From: CALNYS01 sp964639935 | GTDB lineage: Bacteria > Planctomycetota > Phycisphaerae > Phycisphaerales > UBA1924 | Direction of reading: 5' to 3' | Length of the DNA: 26,657 nt | NCBI GenBank assembly: GCA_964639935.1 | Contig: CAZXGT010000022.1 | Coordinates: forward strand, 1 to 26,657 | In this document: positions 9,340-17,107 of the stretch, piece by piece | Layout of the letters: every line of letters starts with the position of its first letter | How positions within the stretch are numbered: position 1 is the stretch's first letter | Position numbers and translations under genes: made by a program | Notes under the pieces: generated by a model | What the model was told of the DNA's origin: nothing | Databases searched by the model: none | The model's input: only the letters and a program-made list of their open reading frames with translations

Positions 9340-10486
9340 AACGATGCCAGAGCCGAAGAATCAGCCGACCGGGGAGACCCTGAGCCCGACCGCGGGCGGG
9401 GCGTCCTCCACCGACACCGCGCCCCCGGACAACGACTCCTCGCCGGTCGGGCGTCATCGTCTCTACGACGAGGACGTCTCGCAGATGATCGACGAGCTCA
9501 TCGCCGTGACGGGCATGAACCCCGAGATCGGCGACGCCCGCTTCGTTCGCGATCTGATCCTCACCAGCCTCAAGCTCTACCCCGACGGGCGCGATCGCGG
9601 CGAGCTCAAGCTCATGACCTCGGCCCTCAAGGAGCTCCGCTACGCCTACAAGGTGTTCCACCAGTACCCCGACGTCCCCAAGATCTCCGTCTTCGGCTCG
9701 GCACGCACCCCGGAGGACCACCGCGACTACGTCGCCTGCGTCCAGTTCAGCCGGAAGATGGCCGAGCTCGGGTGGGGCGTCATCACCGGCGCCGGCGACG
9801 GGATCATGAAGGCCGGGCATGAGGGCCCGGGCGTCGACGCCTCGTTCGGACTGGCGATCAGCCTGCCCTTTGAGACGACCGCGAACACCGTCATTCAGGG
9901 CGATCCCAAGCTCATCACCTTCCGCTACTTCTTCACCCGCAAGCTCATCTTCGTCTCGCAGGCGAAGGCCGTCGCGGTCTTTCCGGGCGGCTTCGGCACG
10001 CAGGACGAGATCTTCGAGGTCCTCACCCTCATCCAGACCGGCAAGAGCACCATGGTGCCCGTCGTCCTCGTCGAGGGCGAGGGCGGGGACTACTGGAAGC
10101 ACTGGCTGAACTACCTCGAGAACTCGCTCCTGGGCTACGGCTTCATCAGCCCCGAGGACGTTCATCTGATCAACGTCTGCGAATCGCCCGAGGAGGCGGC
10201 GCAGGTGGTGCACGACTTCTACCGCGTCTTCCACTCCTCCAGGTACGTGCGCGACGACTTCGTCATCCGTCTCAAGGCGCCGCTTGAGGATCGCCACGTC
10301 GCGGCGCTCAACGAGGAGTTCGCCGAGCTCGTCCGCGAAGGCGAGATCACGCAGCGCAAGCCCTACGACGTCGAGCGCGATCACCTCGATCTCCCGCGCA
10401 TCGCCTTCACGCACACCCGGCACAACTACGGGAAGGTCCGCCTGCTCATCGACCGGATCAACACGTACGGCGCCGAGACCGCCTAG
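9332..10486 (+). CDS. LOG family (TIGR00730-type) nucleotide 5'-monophosphate nucleosidase-like protein
   Basis: 384 residues. After a low-complexity Ser/Thr/Pro-rich leader of about 45 residues and a helical region, a Rossmann-like LOG domain begins at about residue 115 (ISVFGSARTP). It holds the nucleotide-binding loop GAGDGIMKAGHEGPG and the family signature PGGFGTQDE (P218-E226), where the Glu takes part in hydrolysis. LOG proteins cleave the N-glycosidic bond of nucleoside monophosphates, releasing base and ribose 5-phosphate. Some act on cytokinin ribotides and others, such as E. coli PpnN, on purine nucleotides. They were long misnamed lysine decarboxylases, and nothing here supports that name. 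The C-terminal extension (about 90 residues after the core, HNYGKVRLLIDRI) is longer than in minimal LOG proteins and points to the PpnN-like size class. Its ATG overlaps the preceding stop by 8 bases, suggesting coupled translation. Confidence 0.85.
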   Translation: MSETMPEPKNQPTGETLSPTAGGASSTDTAPPDNDSSPVGRHRLYDEDVSQMIDELIAVTGMNPEIGDARFVRDLILTSLKLYPDGRDRGELKLMTSALKELRYAYKVFHQYPDVPKISVFGSARTPEDHRDYVACVQFSRKMAELGWGVITGAGDGIMKAGHEGPGVDASFGLAISLPFETTANTVIQGDPKLITFRYFFTRKLIFVSQAKAVAVFPGGFGTQDEIFEVLTLIQTGKSTMVPVVLVEGEGGDYWKHWLNYLENSLLGYGFISPEDVHLINVCESPEEAAQVVHDFYRVFHSSRYVRDDFVIRLKAPLEDRHVAALNEEFAELVREGEITQRKPYDVERDHLDLPRIAFTHTRHNYGKVRLLIDRINTYGAETA

Positions 10487-10490
10487 GGCC

Positions 10491-10516
10491 GCCCCCGGCG
10501 TCCGCCCCGGGCGGAA
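10491..10516 (+). terminator. GC-rich inverted repeat after the LOG-family gene, weak terminator candidate
   Basis: CCGCCC (10491-10496) can pair with GGGCGG (10511-10516), 4 bases after the stop. There is no T-run, so intrinsic termination is doubtful. It may only slow transcription before the next gene. Confidence 0.22.
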
Positions 10517-10543
10517 CCGCTGGCGGCTTGAGTGCGGAGTGTG

Positions 10544-10552
10544 GTACGCTTC
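10544..10552 (+). promoter_or_regulatory. Possible extended -10 promoter element
   Basis: TGG-TACGCT fits an extended -10 (TGN plus hexamer) 25 bases before the GTG of the lipoprotein gene. No -35 match is seen at the right spacing. Confidence 0.3.
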
Positions 10553-10576
10553 CGCCGCTCACCGGAGATCCACCGC

Positions 10577-11506
10577 GTGCTCATCCGCTCCGCCAAGACG
10601 CTCATCGCCCTGACGCTCGCCGCCCTCGCGGCCTGGTCGACCGGCTGCGCGTCCACCGAGCCGATCGAGAGCGCGCAGCCGGCGCCCCGGGACATCGATT
10701 TCATCAGCCCCGCGCTCCGCGGCGCCGAGAACGGGCTCGAGATGCACTGGTGGGTCGTCGAGGGCTCGCCCGAGCAGATCCGCGAGGCCATGGCGCGCTA
10801 CGCCGACGCCGACTGCGGCGTCTGCCCCGCGACCCGAGAGCGCCTGGCGGCCAGCGGCCTCCGACTCCTCCGGGCGCCCCTCACGGACCTCGCAGAGATC
10901 CGAAGCGGACTCACGCTCCGCGGGCGCACCGATCGCAAGTGGCTCGGTCAGGCGCCCTGGTGGATCGAGGCGCTCCGCGGCGCGCTTGTGGGCGAGACGC
11001 TCATCGAGCAGCACGGCCGCGTCGTCACCCTCCCGAGCGGCCGGCTCCGCGTGCTCGCCAGGGCGTGGACGTCGCCCTCTCCCGAAGGCCCGAGGATGCG
11101 GGCCGACGTCGCCGTCCAGCACCTCCCCCGGATCAGCGAGCTCCTCCCGAGCCTCACCCCGGACGACGCCCGACGAACCCTCGAGCCGCAGCATCAGGGG
11201 CCGATCTTCGACGAGACCATGGCCTGCCTCGAGATGCAAGAGGGCTACGCCTACCTGCTCATCTGCGACCGTCCCGGCGCCGCGTGGGGTCAGAGCGAGC
11301 AGCCGCAGCCCGACCCGCTCGAGATGACCTACTCCCCGCTCCGCCCCGCTCCCGAAGAGCTCATCGGCCCGCCCACGGCGCCGATCCCGACCATCGGCGA
11401 GCGCCTGCTCCGCCGCGCGGCCACGCCCCTCACGGGCGACCGCTCCATGACCGCCGTCGTCGTGCTTGCTCCGCGACTGCCCGAGCGGTTCACGCTCCTT
11501 CCCTGA
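10577..11506 (+). CDS. Putative lipoprotein of unknown function
   Basis: I start at GTG 10577 (309 aa), not at the earlier in-frame ATG at 10532, because GGAG lies about 9 bases upstream. This start also opens a lipoprotein signal peptide at once: basic LIRSAK, hydrophobic LIALTLAALAAW, lipobox STGC with the acylated Cys near residue 19. The mature part has no domain I recognise. It contains two Trp-rich patches (MHWWVVEGSP and QAPWWIEALRG), two nearby cysteines in DADCGVCPAT that could form a disulfide or bind metal, and a Pro-rich stretch before the last 50 residues. It ends TGA about 17 bases before the second N gap. It may be read from its own weak promoter or through from the LOG-family gene. 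A membrane-anchored envelope protein is as far as the sequence allows. Confidence 0.65.
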   Translation: MLIRSAKTLIALTLAALAAWSTGCASTEPIESAQPAPRDIDFISPALRGAENGLEMHWWVVEGSPEQIREAMARYADADCGVCPATRERLAASGLRLLRAPLTDLAEIRSGLTLRGRTDRKWLGQAPWWIEALRGALVGETLIEQHGRVVTLPSGRLRVLARAWTSPSPEGPRMRADVAVQHLPRISELLPSLTPDDARRTLEPQHQGPIFDETMACLEMQEGYAYLLICDRPGAAWGQSEQPQPDPLEMTYSPLRPAPEELIGPPTAPIPTIGERLLRRAATPLTGDRSMTAVVVLAPRLPERFTLLP

Positions 11507-11511
11507 CAACC

Positions 11512-11636
11512 CCCAAAGCCCGGNNNNNNNNNNNNNNNNNNNNNNNNNNNNNNNNNNNNNNNNNNNNNNNNNNNNNNNNNNNNNNNNNNNNNNNNNNNNN
11601 NNNNNNNNNNNNNNNNNNNNNNNGCCCAAAGCCCGG
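11512..11636. repeat. 12-bp direct repeat flanking the second gap
   Basis: CCCAAAGCCCGG occurs at 11512-11523, directly before the Ns, and again at 11625-11636, one base after them. Either the two contig ends overlap there, or the gap sits in a short tandem repeat that broke the assembly. Confidence 0.8.
11524..11623. other. Assembly gap of 100 N
   Basis: Exactly 100 Ns, a placeholder. It lies between the convergent lipoprotein and SpoIID-type genes and does not interrupt either. Confidence 0.97.
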
Positions 11637-11645
11637 TGCCCAAGA

Positions 11646-12995
11646 TCAGTACGCCCGCTCGAGCCCCGCGCCGGGGTAGTAGCGCCTGAGGATCTCCTCC
11701 GCGGGGAAGCCCTGTCTGGCGAGTCCCTCGGCCCCGAACTGGCACATCCCGACGCCGTGCCCGAACCCGCGGCCCTCGATCACCACCCGCCCGCCGGCGA
11801 CCGTCACGTCCACATCGCCAGAGAGCGCCCGATCCTTCATCGTGATCTTCGGCAGCCCCGCGCGATTTGTGTTCAGCGCGAGCCGGAGCTGTTCGCCCGT
11901 GAGCTCGTGAATACCGCCGTCCGCGCCGGTCACGCGATACCGGTTCGGCCGGCCAGCCGCGTTGCGTCCCGCCACGTCGATCGAACGTAGCCCCTCAAGC
12001 CGGCGGATCGGGCGCCCGTTGAGCTCGCCCCACCGGGCGAGGCGCCTCGCCGCGGACGCCGCCGGGCGCGTCACGCTCCACCGGTGACGCGGCGAGGCCT
12101 CGCACGCGCACCGGCGCGCCGTCGCCTGAATCGGCTCGGCGAGGTTGTACTCGAATCCGCGCGTGGTTGGCCACGTGTCGCGGGCGCTCGCCGGGCGGTC
12201 GCCGCAGGTGCTCGAGTAATAGGTCCGAAGAAGCCCGCCGTTCCAGGTCAGCACCCGCCCGGCGGTCTTTCGCGCGGCGTCCGCGGCGCGGGGGTGCGAA
12301 TCGGCCCCCGCGTACGCCTGATCCATCGTCGTTGATTCCACGTCGAAGTGATCGCCCGTCCTCATCCGCCGCGAGCGCTCGTGCAGCGCGTACGTTCGCG
12401 CCGCGATCGCCTGCGCCTCGTACGCCGTCGGGTGGAACCCGAAGTAGAGCTCCTTCGCGAGCACCCCCGGCAGATACCGCTCGATCGGGATCGACTCCAC
12501 CAGATCAAAGACCCCGTCCGAGATCTCCGGCCGAGCGACGAGCTCGAGCGTCCCGTCGAGCGTCCACGCCCCCTCGCCCTCGCCCACCGTGAAGGGACCC
12601 CGGACCGCGACCAGCCGGAGGCGGTCCGCCGGGACGCTCTCTCCGCCCGGCTCGATCAGGTACCCCCCGCGAGTCCGGCGGATCGTCATCGGGCCCTCTC
12701 CCGCCCACGCGATCTCCGGCGACCGCCCCGCGAAAGCGCCGATGCGTCCCGGCGCGTCGACGCGGACGATCTCCGTCTCCCGCAGAATCCGCACGCGGAT
12801 GGTCGGCCCGTCCGGGCGGTCCGTGCGAACGACGGGCTCCGGCAGCGGGCGGACGCCGGCGCTGCGGGCGGGCGCCACGCGACACGCGGCCAGGGCGCTT
12901 GAAAGCAGAAGCGCCGCGGCGATTGTCATCGCGATCCACGGGATCGAATGGCCGTGATGAGAGAGGGCGGCGTCGCGGCGCTCGGGCGGTGTCAC
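11646..12995 (-). CDS. SpoIID/LytB-domain lipoprotein, probable peptidoglycan lytic transglycosylase
   Basis: 449 residues from a GTG with GGAGGG about 9 bases upstream. A hydrophobic segment (MTIAAALLLSSALAAC) ends in lipobox LAAC, Cys38. The SpoIID domain covers about residues 160-449. IERYLPGVLAKELYFG carries the expected catalytic Glu182. QAIAARTYAL, ESTTMDQAYAG and YYSSTCGDR are the internal family blocks. GFGHGVGMCQFGAEGLARQG, followed by ILRRYYPGA, is the hallmark C-terminus. In Bacillus, SpoIID cleaves denuded glycan strands during engulfment. In non-sporulating phyla, homologues are thought to act in cell-wall remodelling, with LytB as amidase enhancer. Peptidoglycan turnover at the outer or inner membrane is therefore inferred. 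The start is 28 bases after the stop of the TPR-alpha-CTD gene, so the two probably share its promoter. Confidence 0.9.
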   Translation of the reverse strand: MTPPERRDAALSHHGHSIPWIAMTIAAALLLSSALAACRVAPARSAGVRPLPEPVVRTDRPDGPTIRVRILRETEIVRVDAPGRIGAFAGRSPEIAWAGEGPMTIRRTRGGYLIEPGGESVPADRLRLVAVRGPFTVGEGEGAWTLDGTLELVARPEISDGVFDLVESIPIERYLPGVLAKELYFGFHPTAYEAQAIAARTYALHERSRRMRTGDHFDVESTTMDQAYAGADSHPRAADAARKTAGRVLTWNGGLLRTYYSSTCGDRPASARDTWPTTRGFEYNLAEPIQATARRCACEASPRHRWSVTRPAASAARRLARWGELNGRPIRRLEGLRSIDVAGRNAAGRPNRYRVTGADGGIHELTGEQLRLALNTNRAGLPKITMKDRALSGDVDVTVAGGRVVIEGRGFGHGVGMCQFGAEGLARQGFPAEEILRRYYPGAGLERAY

Positions 12996-13023
12996 GGATC
13001 ACGGCCCTCCGGGGCGAGTGAGC

Positions 13024-13959
13024 TTACTCGACGTCGCGAAGGCTCAGGCCGAGGTCGCCAAGCCGTTCCTTGATCTCCACGAGCGAGGTCTGCCCGAAGT
13101 TCTTCACGCCCATGAGCTCCGCCTCCGTGCGGGCGCAGAGCTCGGCGATCGTGCGGATGTTGAGCATCTGCAGCGCCTTGCGGGCCCGCACCGAGAGGTT
13201 CAGGTCCGCGACCGACTTGTTGAGCGAGTTCTCGCGGCCAACCGCCTTCGCCCGATCAAAGATTTCGCGCTGAATATGCCGCTGCTGCTCGTCGGCTCGC
13301 TGGCCGAGCCGCAGGCCCTTCGCCGAGAGCATCTGCTTGATCTCCGTCAGAGACGTCTCGCCAAAGTTCTTGTAGGCGAGAAGCTCGGCTTCGGAGATGC
13401 GAAGCAGGTCGCCAAGCGTCCGGATGTTCATCTTCTTGAGGCAGTTTCGCGCCCGGACCGAGAGCTCGAAGTCCGTGACCGGCGTGTCCAGAAGCGCGTT
13501 GCGCTTGGCCATGTCGCGGTCCTGGTCCTCGTCGAAGAACATGTCCTTCGACGCCGTCACATCCTTCATGAAGAGGCGCGCCCGCGGGTGGTTCGGGTTG
13601 GTGTCGAGCACCTGACGAAGGCACTTCTCGGCGGAGTGATAGTCCCCGCGATCCTCATAGAGCACCGCGAGGTTGATCAGCGCGTTGATCGGCGCGTTCT
13701 CCGTCTTGCAGCACCGCTCATAGAGCGCCAGCGCCTCGTCCTCCTCGCCCAGGAGATCCAGCGAGTAGGCCAGCGTGAAGAGCGCCTCCTGGCTGGACGG
13801 ATCCGCCGAGACCGCCCGCCGGTACTCGCCGGCGGCGCCCTCGCGATCGCCCTCGGCGTCGAGCTTGCGGCCGGCCTCGAGATGCTTCGCGGCGGCCTCG
13901 GGGTCGCCCTGGGTCGTGGGCTCGCTGCCGATGACGACGTCCATGGGATCGCTGCTCAT
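13024..13959 (-). CDS. TPR protein with two RNA polymerase alpha-CTD-like domains
   Basis: 311 residues. ATG 13959 is preceded by AGGAG at 9 bases; the longer in-frame upstream extension has no such support. Residues about 22-130 form roughly three TPR helix pairs (EAAAKHLEAGRKLDAEGDRE, NALINLAVLYEDRGDYHSAE). Two alpha-CTD modules follow, at about 155-219 and 247-310, each with LSVRAR-type and KNFG-TSL-EIK blocks as in RpoA. Module 1 keeps residues matching the E. coli DNA-binding determinant (Arg169=R265, Asn172=N268, Cys173=C269, Lys175=K271, Gly200=G296, Ser203=S299, Glu206=E302). Module 2 keeps the Arg258, Gly289, Ser292 and Glu295 equivalents but has Lys261, Ala262 and Gln264 in place of N268, C269 and K271. 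There is no alpha N-terminal domain, so it is not the polymerase subunit. A soluble DNA- or regulator-binding adaptor is an inference. Confidence 0.88.
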   Translation of the reverse strand: MSSDPMDVVIGSEPTTQGDPEAAAKHLEAGRKLDAEGDREGAAGEYRRAVSADPSSQEALFTLAYSLDLLGEEDEALALYERCCKTENAPINALINLAVLYEDRGDYHSAEKCLRQVLDTNPNHPRARLFMKDVTASKDMFFDEDQDRDMAKRNALLDTPVTDFELSVRARNCLKKMNIRTLGDLLRISEAELLAYKNFGETSLTEIKQMLSAKGLRLGQRADEQQRHIQREIFDRAKAVGRENSLNKSVADLNLSVRARKALQMLNIRTIAELCARTEAELMGVKNFGQTSLVEIKERLGDLGLSLRDVE

Positions 13960-14005
13960 GGAGAAATGCTCCTGATGGGGTGCTGGGCGGGTGCGCGGAC
14001 CGCGT

Positions 14006-14034
14006 AGTCTACGAGAGCCGGGCCGGGGGCTCAA
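14006..14034 (-). promoter_or_regulatory. Sigma70-type promoter of the TPR-alpha-CTD / SpoIID operon
   Basis: On the minus strand TTGAGC (14034-14029) is followed after exactly 17 bases by TAGACT (14011-14006). Predicted start is near 13999, about 40 nt before the ATG at 13959. Confidence 0.6.
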
Positions 14035-14101
14035 GCGAGCCGCCGAAAGCGGGGAAACAGCCCACGGCGCCACGGGAGCGCTCCGGCTGGCGTCCTCCGG
14101 C

Positions 14102-15562
14102 TCAGGGCGAACCGGCGCCGGCCGTCGGGGGAAGCTCGGGCTCGCCCCCGGGCGACGCGGCGGGCGCCCGGTGCGCGTCCAGCTCGATCTCCTTCCACGC
14201 GCCGGACCACCACCGCCAGGTCAGCGCCGCTCCCAGCGCGATGATGAACGCCGCGCCGCCGATCCACGGCCCGAGGCTCCCGAGCTCCGGGAACTGGACA
14301 GCGATGAAATACCCGCCGCCGATCAGGAAGGCCCACGCGAAGATCGCGTTCAGAACGCCCGGGATCACCGTGTCCCCCGCCCCGCGCAGCGCCCCCGTCA
14401 TCGCGATCCCCAGCGCGTCGAAGACCTGGAACACCGCCGCGCAGATCATCACGAGCGAACCGATGCGGACGAACTCCGCCGACTCCTCCGGCCCGAAGCC
14501 CTCAGAGAGAAACACGCGAAGCAGCGGCTCGCGGAAGACGACCATCGCCACGGCGCACAGCGCCATGTACCCCACGGTGATGCCCACGCCGAGCCACGCG
14601 CGGCGCTGCGCCTCGGCCCGGTCGCCCCGCCCGATCCACTTCCCGACGACCGCCGTAATCCCAAACGAGATCCCCACCGCGGGCATAAAGCTCAGCATCA
14701 TGTACCGCAGCGCGATCCAGCTCGCCGCCAGCTCGATCTCCCCGAACCGGCCCAGCAGATAGATCACAAAGAAGCCCCAGCAGAGCATCTCGTTGCCCTG
14801 CTGAAGCCCCGCGGGCCACCCGATGCGGAGCAGCTCCCGCAGGCGCGCCCGCGACGGGCGCCAGCTCGACCGCACCGCGTACGTCTTCGCGTATCTCGCC
14901 GAGAGAAACAGCGCAAAGGGCAGGCCGAACTCGATGACGGTGGCGAGGACGGTCCCAAGCGCGGCCCCCGCCACGCCGAGCTCCGGGAAGCCGAACTTGC
15001 CGAAGATCAGGAGATAGTTGAAGACCACGTTGGCCACGTGCGCGACGATCGCCGTGGCGAGAACCACGCTCGACCGGTGGATGCCGTAGAAGAACTGGTG
15101 GATCGTGCGCGACGCCATCATGAAGAACCCGCCGGCGAGGCTGATCTGCGCGTAGACCGTTTCCAGTCGCACCACCTCGGGCGAGTGCCCCGCCAGCTCG
15201 AAGATCGGCCCGGCCAGCGGGATCAGGGGGAGCATCAAGAGCCACGCCGCCGCGCAGACCCAGAGGCCGTTCCACGCGTAGGCGCTCGTCTTCTCGAGCC
15301 GCCCGGCTCCCAGGTTCTGGGACACGTAGGTGTTCACCACGCTCATCGCGCCCACGACAAACGACGCGATGATCCAGACCGCGAGCCCGCCGTTGCCCTG
15401 AGCCGCGACCGCCTCCGGCCCGAGCTCCGAGACCATCCGCGTGTCCACAAGCTGCATGAGCGGGTAGGACAGCATTGTCATCGCGCTGGGAAGACCGACA
15501 GCGATGATCTCGGCCAGCGGCGAACGCTGGTCGGCGATGGGATGCTCGGATGTGTCTCTCAA
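14102..15562 (-). CDS. MATE family multidrug/organic cation efflux transporter
   Basis: 486 residues of inner-membrane antiporter with about 12 hydrophobic segments in two related halves. The first half opens in the standard way (PLAEIIAVGLPSAMTMLSYP, then LVDTRMVSELGPEAVAA). The second half opens after the loop at about 235 (LLRIGWPAGLQQGNEMLCWG), and ALRGAGDTVIPGVLNAIFAW is the conserved motif of the second bundle. MATE proteins export drugs or metabolites using Na+ or H+ gradients. The substrate cannot be told from sequence. The start is TTG with a modest GAGG upstream, and it leaves only about 20 residues before helix 1, as usual in the family. The tail of about 35 Pro/Ala/Gly-rich residues is not conserved. 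The gene lies 58 bases after a small hypothetical gene on the same strand. Confidence 0.92.
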   Translation of the reverse strand: MRDTSEHPIADQRSPLAEIIAVGLPSAMTMLSYPLMQLVDTRMVSELGPEAVAAQGNGGLAVWIIASFVVGAMSVVNTYVSQNLGAGRLEKTSAYAWNGLWVCAAAWLLMLPLIPLAGPIFELAGHSPEVVRLETVYAQISLAGGFFMMASRTIHQFFYGIHRSSVVLATAIVAHVANVVFNYLLIFGKFGFPELGVAGAALGTVLATVIEFGLPFALFLSARYAKTYAVRSSWRPSRARLRELLRIGWPAGLQQGNEMLCWGFFVIYLLGRFGEIELAASWIALRYMMLSFMPAVGISFGITAVVGKWIGRGDRAEAQRRAWLGVGITVGYMALCAVAMVVFREPLLRVFLSEGFGPEESAEFVRIGSLVMICAAVFQVFDALGIAMTGALRGAGDTVIPGVLNAIFAWAFLIGGGYFIAVQFPELGSLGPWIGGAAFIIALGAALTWRWWSGAWKEIELDAHRAPAASPGGEPELPPTAGAGSP

Positions 15563-15620
15563 GGGGCGCCTCGCTCGCGAGATTCTATCGGTCGCGAGGC
15601 GGTCGACCCGTCAGCCGCGC

Positions 15621-15893
15621 TCAGGCCGCGCGAATCTCGCCGCCCGATCGCCGGTGCTCACGGAGCTGGCGCCGGCAATCCAGCGCCGCTCGCCGTGCCC
15701 GCGCCGCCGCCACCAGCATCGACTTGGACTGCTCCCGGTCGATCTTCAGCCGGCTCGCCGCGTCCCGGACCTCCTCCACCATCCACAGCACGACGTGCGC
15801 GTGGGCCGGGTCCTCGCGAAGCCGACGCCGATCGTCCTCGAGCATCGAAAGAAGCGTCCCGGCGTACTCCGGGTCCGGGGCGGTTGAAGCCAT
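15621..15893 (-). CDS. Small conserved-looking hypothetical protein, 90 aa
   Basis: I do not recognise a family. The coding call rests on a strong ribosome site (GGAGGAG, 9 bases before the ATG), reading-frame fit between its neighbours, and a sensible composition. The product is nearly all helix and highly charged (LLSMLEDDRRRLREDPAHAH, then RLKIDREQSKSMLVAAARAR), with no signal peptide, membrane segment or cysteine pair. One Cys (ALDCRRQL) is near the end. Such proteins are often cytoplasmic, helical and oligomeric, but no role can be assigned. It is followed by the MATE transporter and is divergent from scpB. Confidence 0.55.
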   Translation of the reverse strand: MASTAPDPEYAGTLLSMLEDDRRRLREDPAHAHVVLWMVEEVRDAASRLKIDREQSKSMLVAAARARRAALDCRRQLREHRRSGGEIRAA

Positions 15894-16032
15894 GACAGGT
15901 GTCTCCTCCAGCGGGGCCGGGGGTGTGGTCGGCGTGATCGCGCCGTGGCCATCGCCCCGAGATCATGGAAGGGAGCACCCGGATCGACCTGAGCCGGTGG
16001 GGCGGGGCGATCGGGATTGGTAGAGTGTGTCA

Positions 16033-16617
16033 ATGGCGCAGGCGCACACGACCGAGAACGAGCGGGACGTCAGGGCGGACGCGACCCCCGAGCAGCTGGC
16101 CCCCGAGGTGGAGGCTGCGCTGCTCTGCGTGGACAAGGCGCTCTCCTCCGCACGGCTCGCCCAGGCGCTCAATCTCGATGAGCGCGGGGCCGCGCTCGTC
16201 GACCAGGCCGTCGATCGCCTCAACGCCCAGTACGAGCAAACGGGCCGCGCCTTTCGCGTCGAACGCGTCGCCGGCGGCTACCGCGTCATGACGAACCCGG
16301 AGCACGCGACGGTCGTCGCCGCCCTCCGCGGCTCCGCGAGCGACGGCAAGCTCAGCCGCGCCGCGATCGAAACCCTCGCCATCGTCGCCTATCGCCAGCC
16401 CGTCACACGCGCCGAGGTCGAGGCCATCCGCGGCGTCTCGAGCGGCGAGACCCTCCGCTCGCTCCTCGAGAAGCGCCTCGTCGACATCGCGGGCCGAGCC
16501 GAGGAACCCGGGCGACCCATCCTCTACGGCACCACGAAACACTTCCTCGAGAGCTTCGGCCTCGCGTCGCTCCGCGACCTGCCCAAGCCCGAGGAAATCG
16601 CGGCGGACGACGCATGA
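16033..16617 (+). CDS. scpB: Segregation and condensation protein B
   Basis: ScpB binds ScpA and the Smc ATPase to form the condensin-like complex that organises and separates the chromosome. The family pattern is plain: an N-terminal winged helix (EVEAALLCVDKALSSARLAQ), the signature KLSRAAIETLAIVAYRQPVT followed by RAEVEAIRGVSS, and the second wing ending PILYGTTKHFLESFGL. At 194 residues it is of normal length. I use ATG 16033; a GTG lies two codons earlier (16027). Neither has a clear ribosome site. A TAGAGT at 16021-16026 would place the transcription start at about the A of the ATG, so a leaderless message is possible. No scpA is seen next to it, although scpA usually precedes scpB. Its stop overlaps the next gene as ATGA. 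Confidence 0.93.
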   Translation: MAQAHTTENERDVRADATPEQLAPEVEAALLCVDKALSSARLAQALNLDERGAALVDQAVDRLNAQYEQTGRAFRVERVAGGYRVMTNPEHATVVAALRGSASDGKLSRAAIETLAIVAYRQPVTRAEVEAIRGVSSGETLRSLLEKRLVDIAGRAEEPGRPILYGTTKHFLESFGLASLRDLPKPEEIAADDA

Positions 16618-17066
16618 GACCCCTCGCCGTCACCGCTCTCCTCGCCCTCGCGACGCTCATCGCCGGCTGCGCCGACTACCGCCTCCAGGGACGCGTCATC
16701 GCTGGAGACGCCTCCTACATCGCCATCGTCGACGCCGACGATCCCTCCCTGACCCAGGGCCGCGGCCTCCCGGGCGCCACCGTGACCATCACCACCGACC
16801 CCGAACGCCTCAGCCGAGAGCAGGCCGGAAGCGGCGTCACCAGGCCCGACGGCTCCTTTGCCGTCGAGTTCACCGAGCCCGGCGGCGGCTTCCTCCTCTA
16901 CGACGTCGGCGTCCGAGTCACCCGCCCCGGCTACGCGCCCGCCGAGCTCTTCCTTGAGCTCCCGAAAAGCTCCAGACGCCTCCTTGTCGTCCTCGCCCCC
17001 GGCCGTGAGCCCCCCGGCGCTCGCGAAGAGGACCCCCTCGAGCAATACCGACGCTTCCGCGATTGA
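16614..17066 (+). CDS. Small lipoprotein with a carboxypeptidase-regulatory-like beta-sandwich
   Basis: 150 residues starting in the ATGA overlap with scpB. The signal peptide MRPLAVTALLALATLIAGC ends in a clean lipobox (IAGC, Cys19). The mature part reads like one Ig-like/transthyretin-like regulatory domain: LQGRVIAGDA at the start, LPGATVTITTDPERLS in the middle, TRPDGSFAVEF as the turn, and VTRPGYAPAELFLEL near the end. This pattern is common in carboxypeptidase-regulatory and CNA-B-type modules. No enzyme domain is attached, so it is probably a structural or binding protein on the periplasmic face of a membrane. Its place between scpB and the DUF58/transglutaminase pair suggests an envelope link with the latter. 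Confidence 0.7.
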   Translation: MRPLAVTALLALATLIAGCADYRLQGRVIAGDASYIAIVDADDPSLTQGRGLPGATVTITTDPERLSREQAGSGVTRPDGSFAVEFTEPGGGFLLYDVGVRVTRPGYAPAELFLELPKSSRRLLVVLAPGREPPGAREEDPLEQYRRFRD

Positions 17067-17107
17067 CCGCAACCGCCGCCCTCGGGCGGACGCATAGCAT
17101 CAGCGGA

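Noticed and set aside
9332..10486. Lysine decarboxylase
   Set aside because: The old database name for this fold. PGGFGTQDE is the LOG signature, and no PLP site is present.
13991..15895. 634-residue open frame on the plus strand
   Set aside because: It is antisense to the MATE transporter and the small hypothetical gene, and its translation is a low-complexity Arg/His/Asp/Pro mix.
16614..17066. Carboxypeptidase enzyme
   Set aside because: Only the regulatory-like beta-sandwich pattern is present; there is no zinc-peptidase motif.
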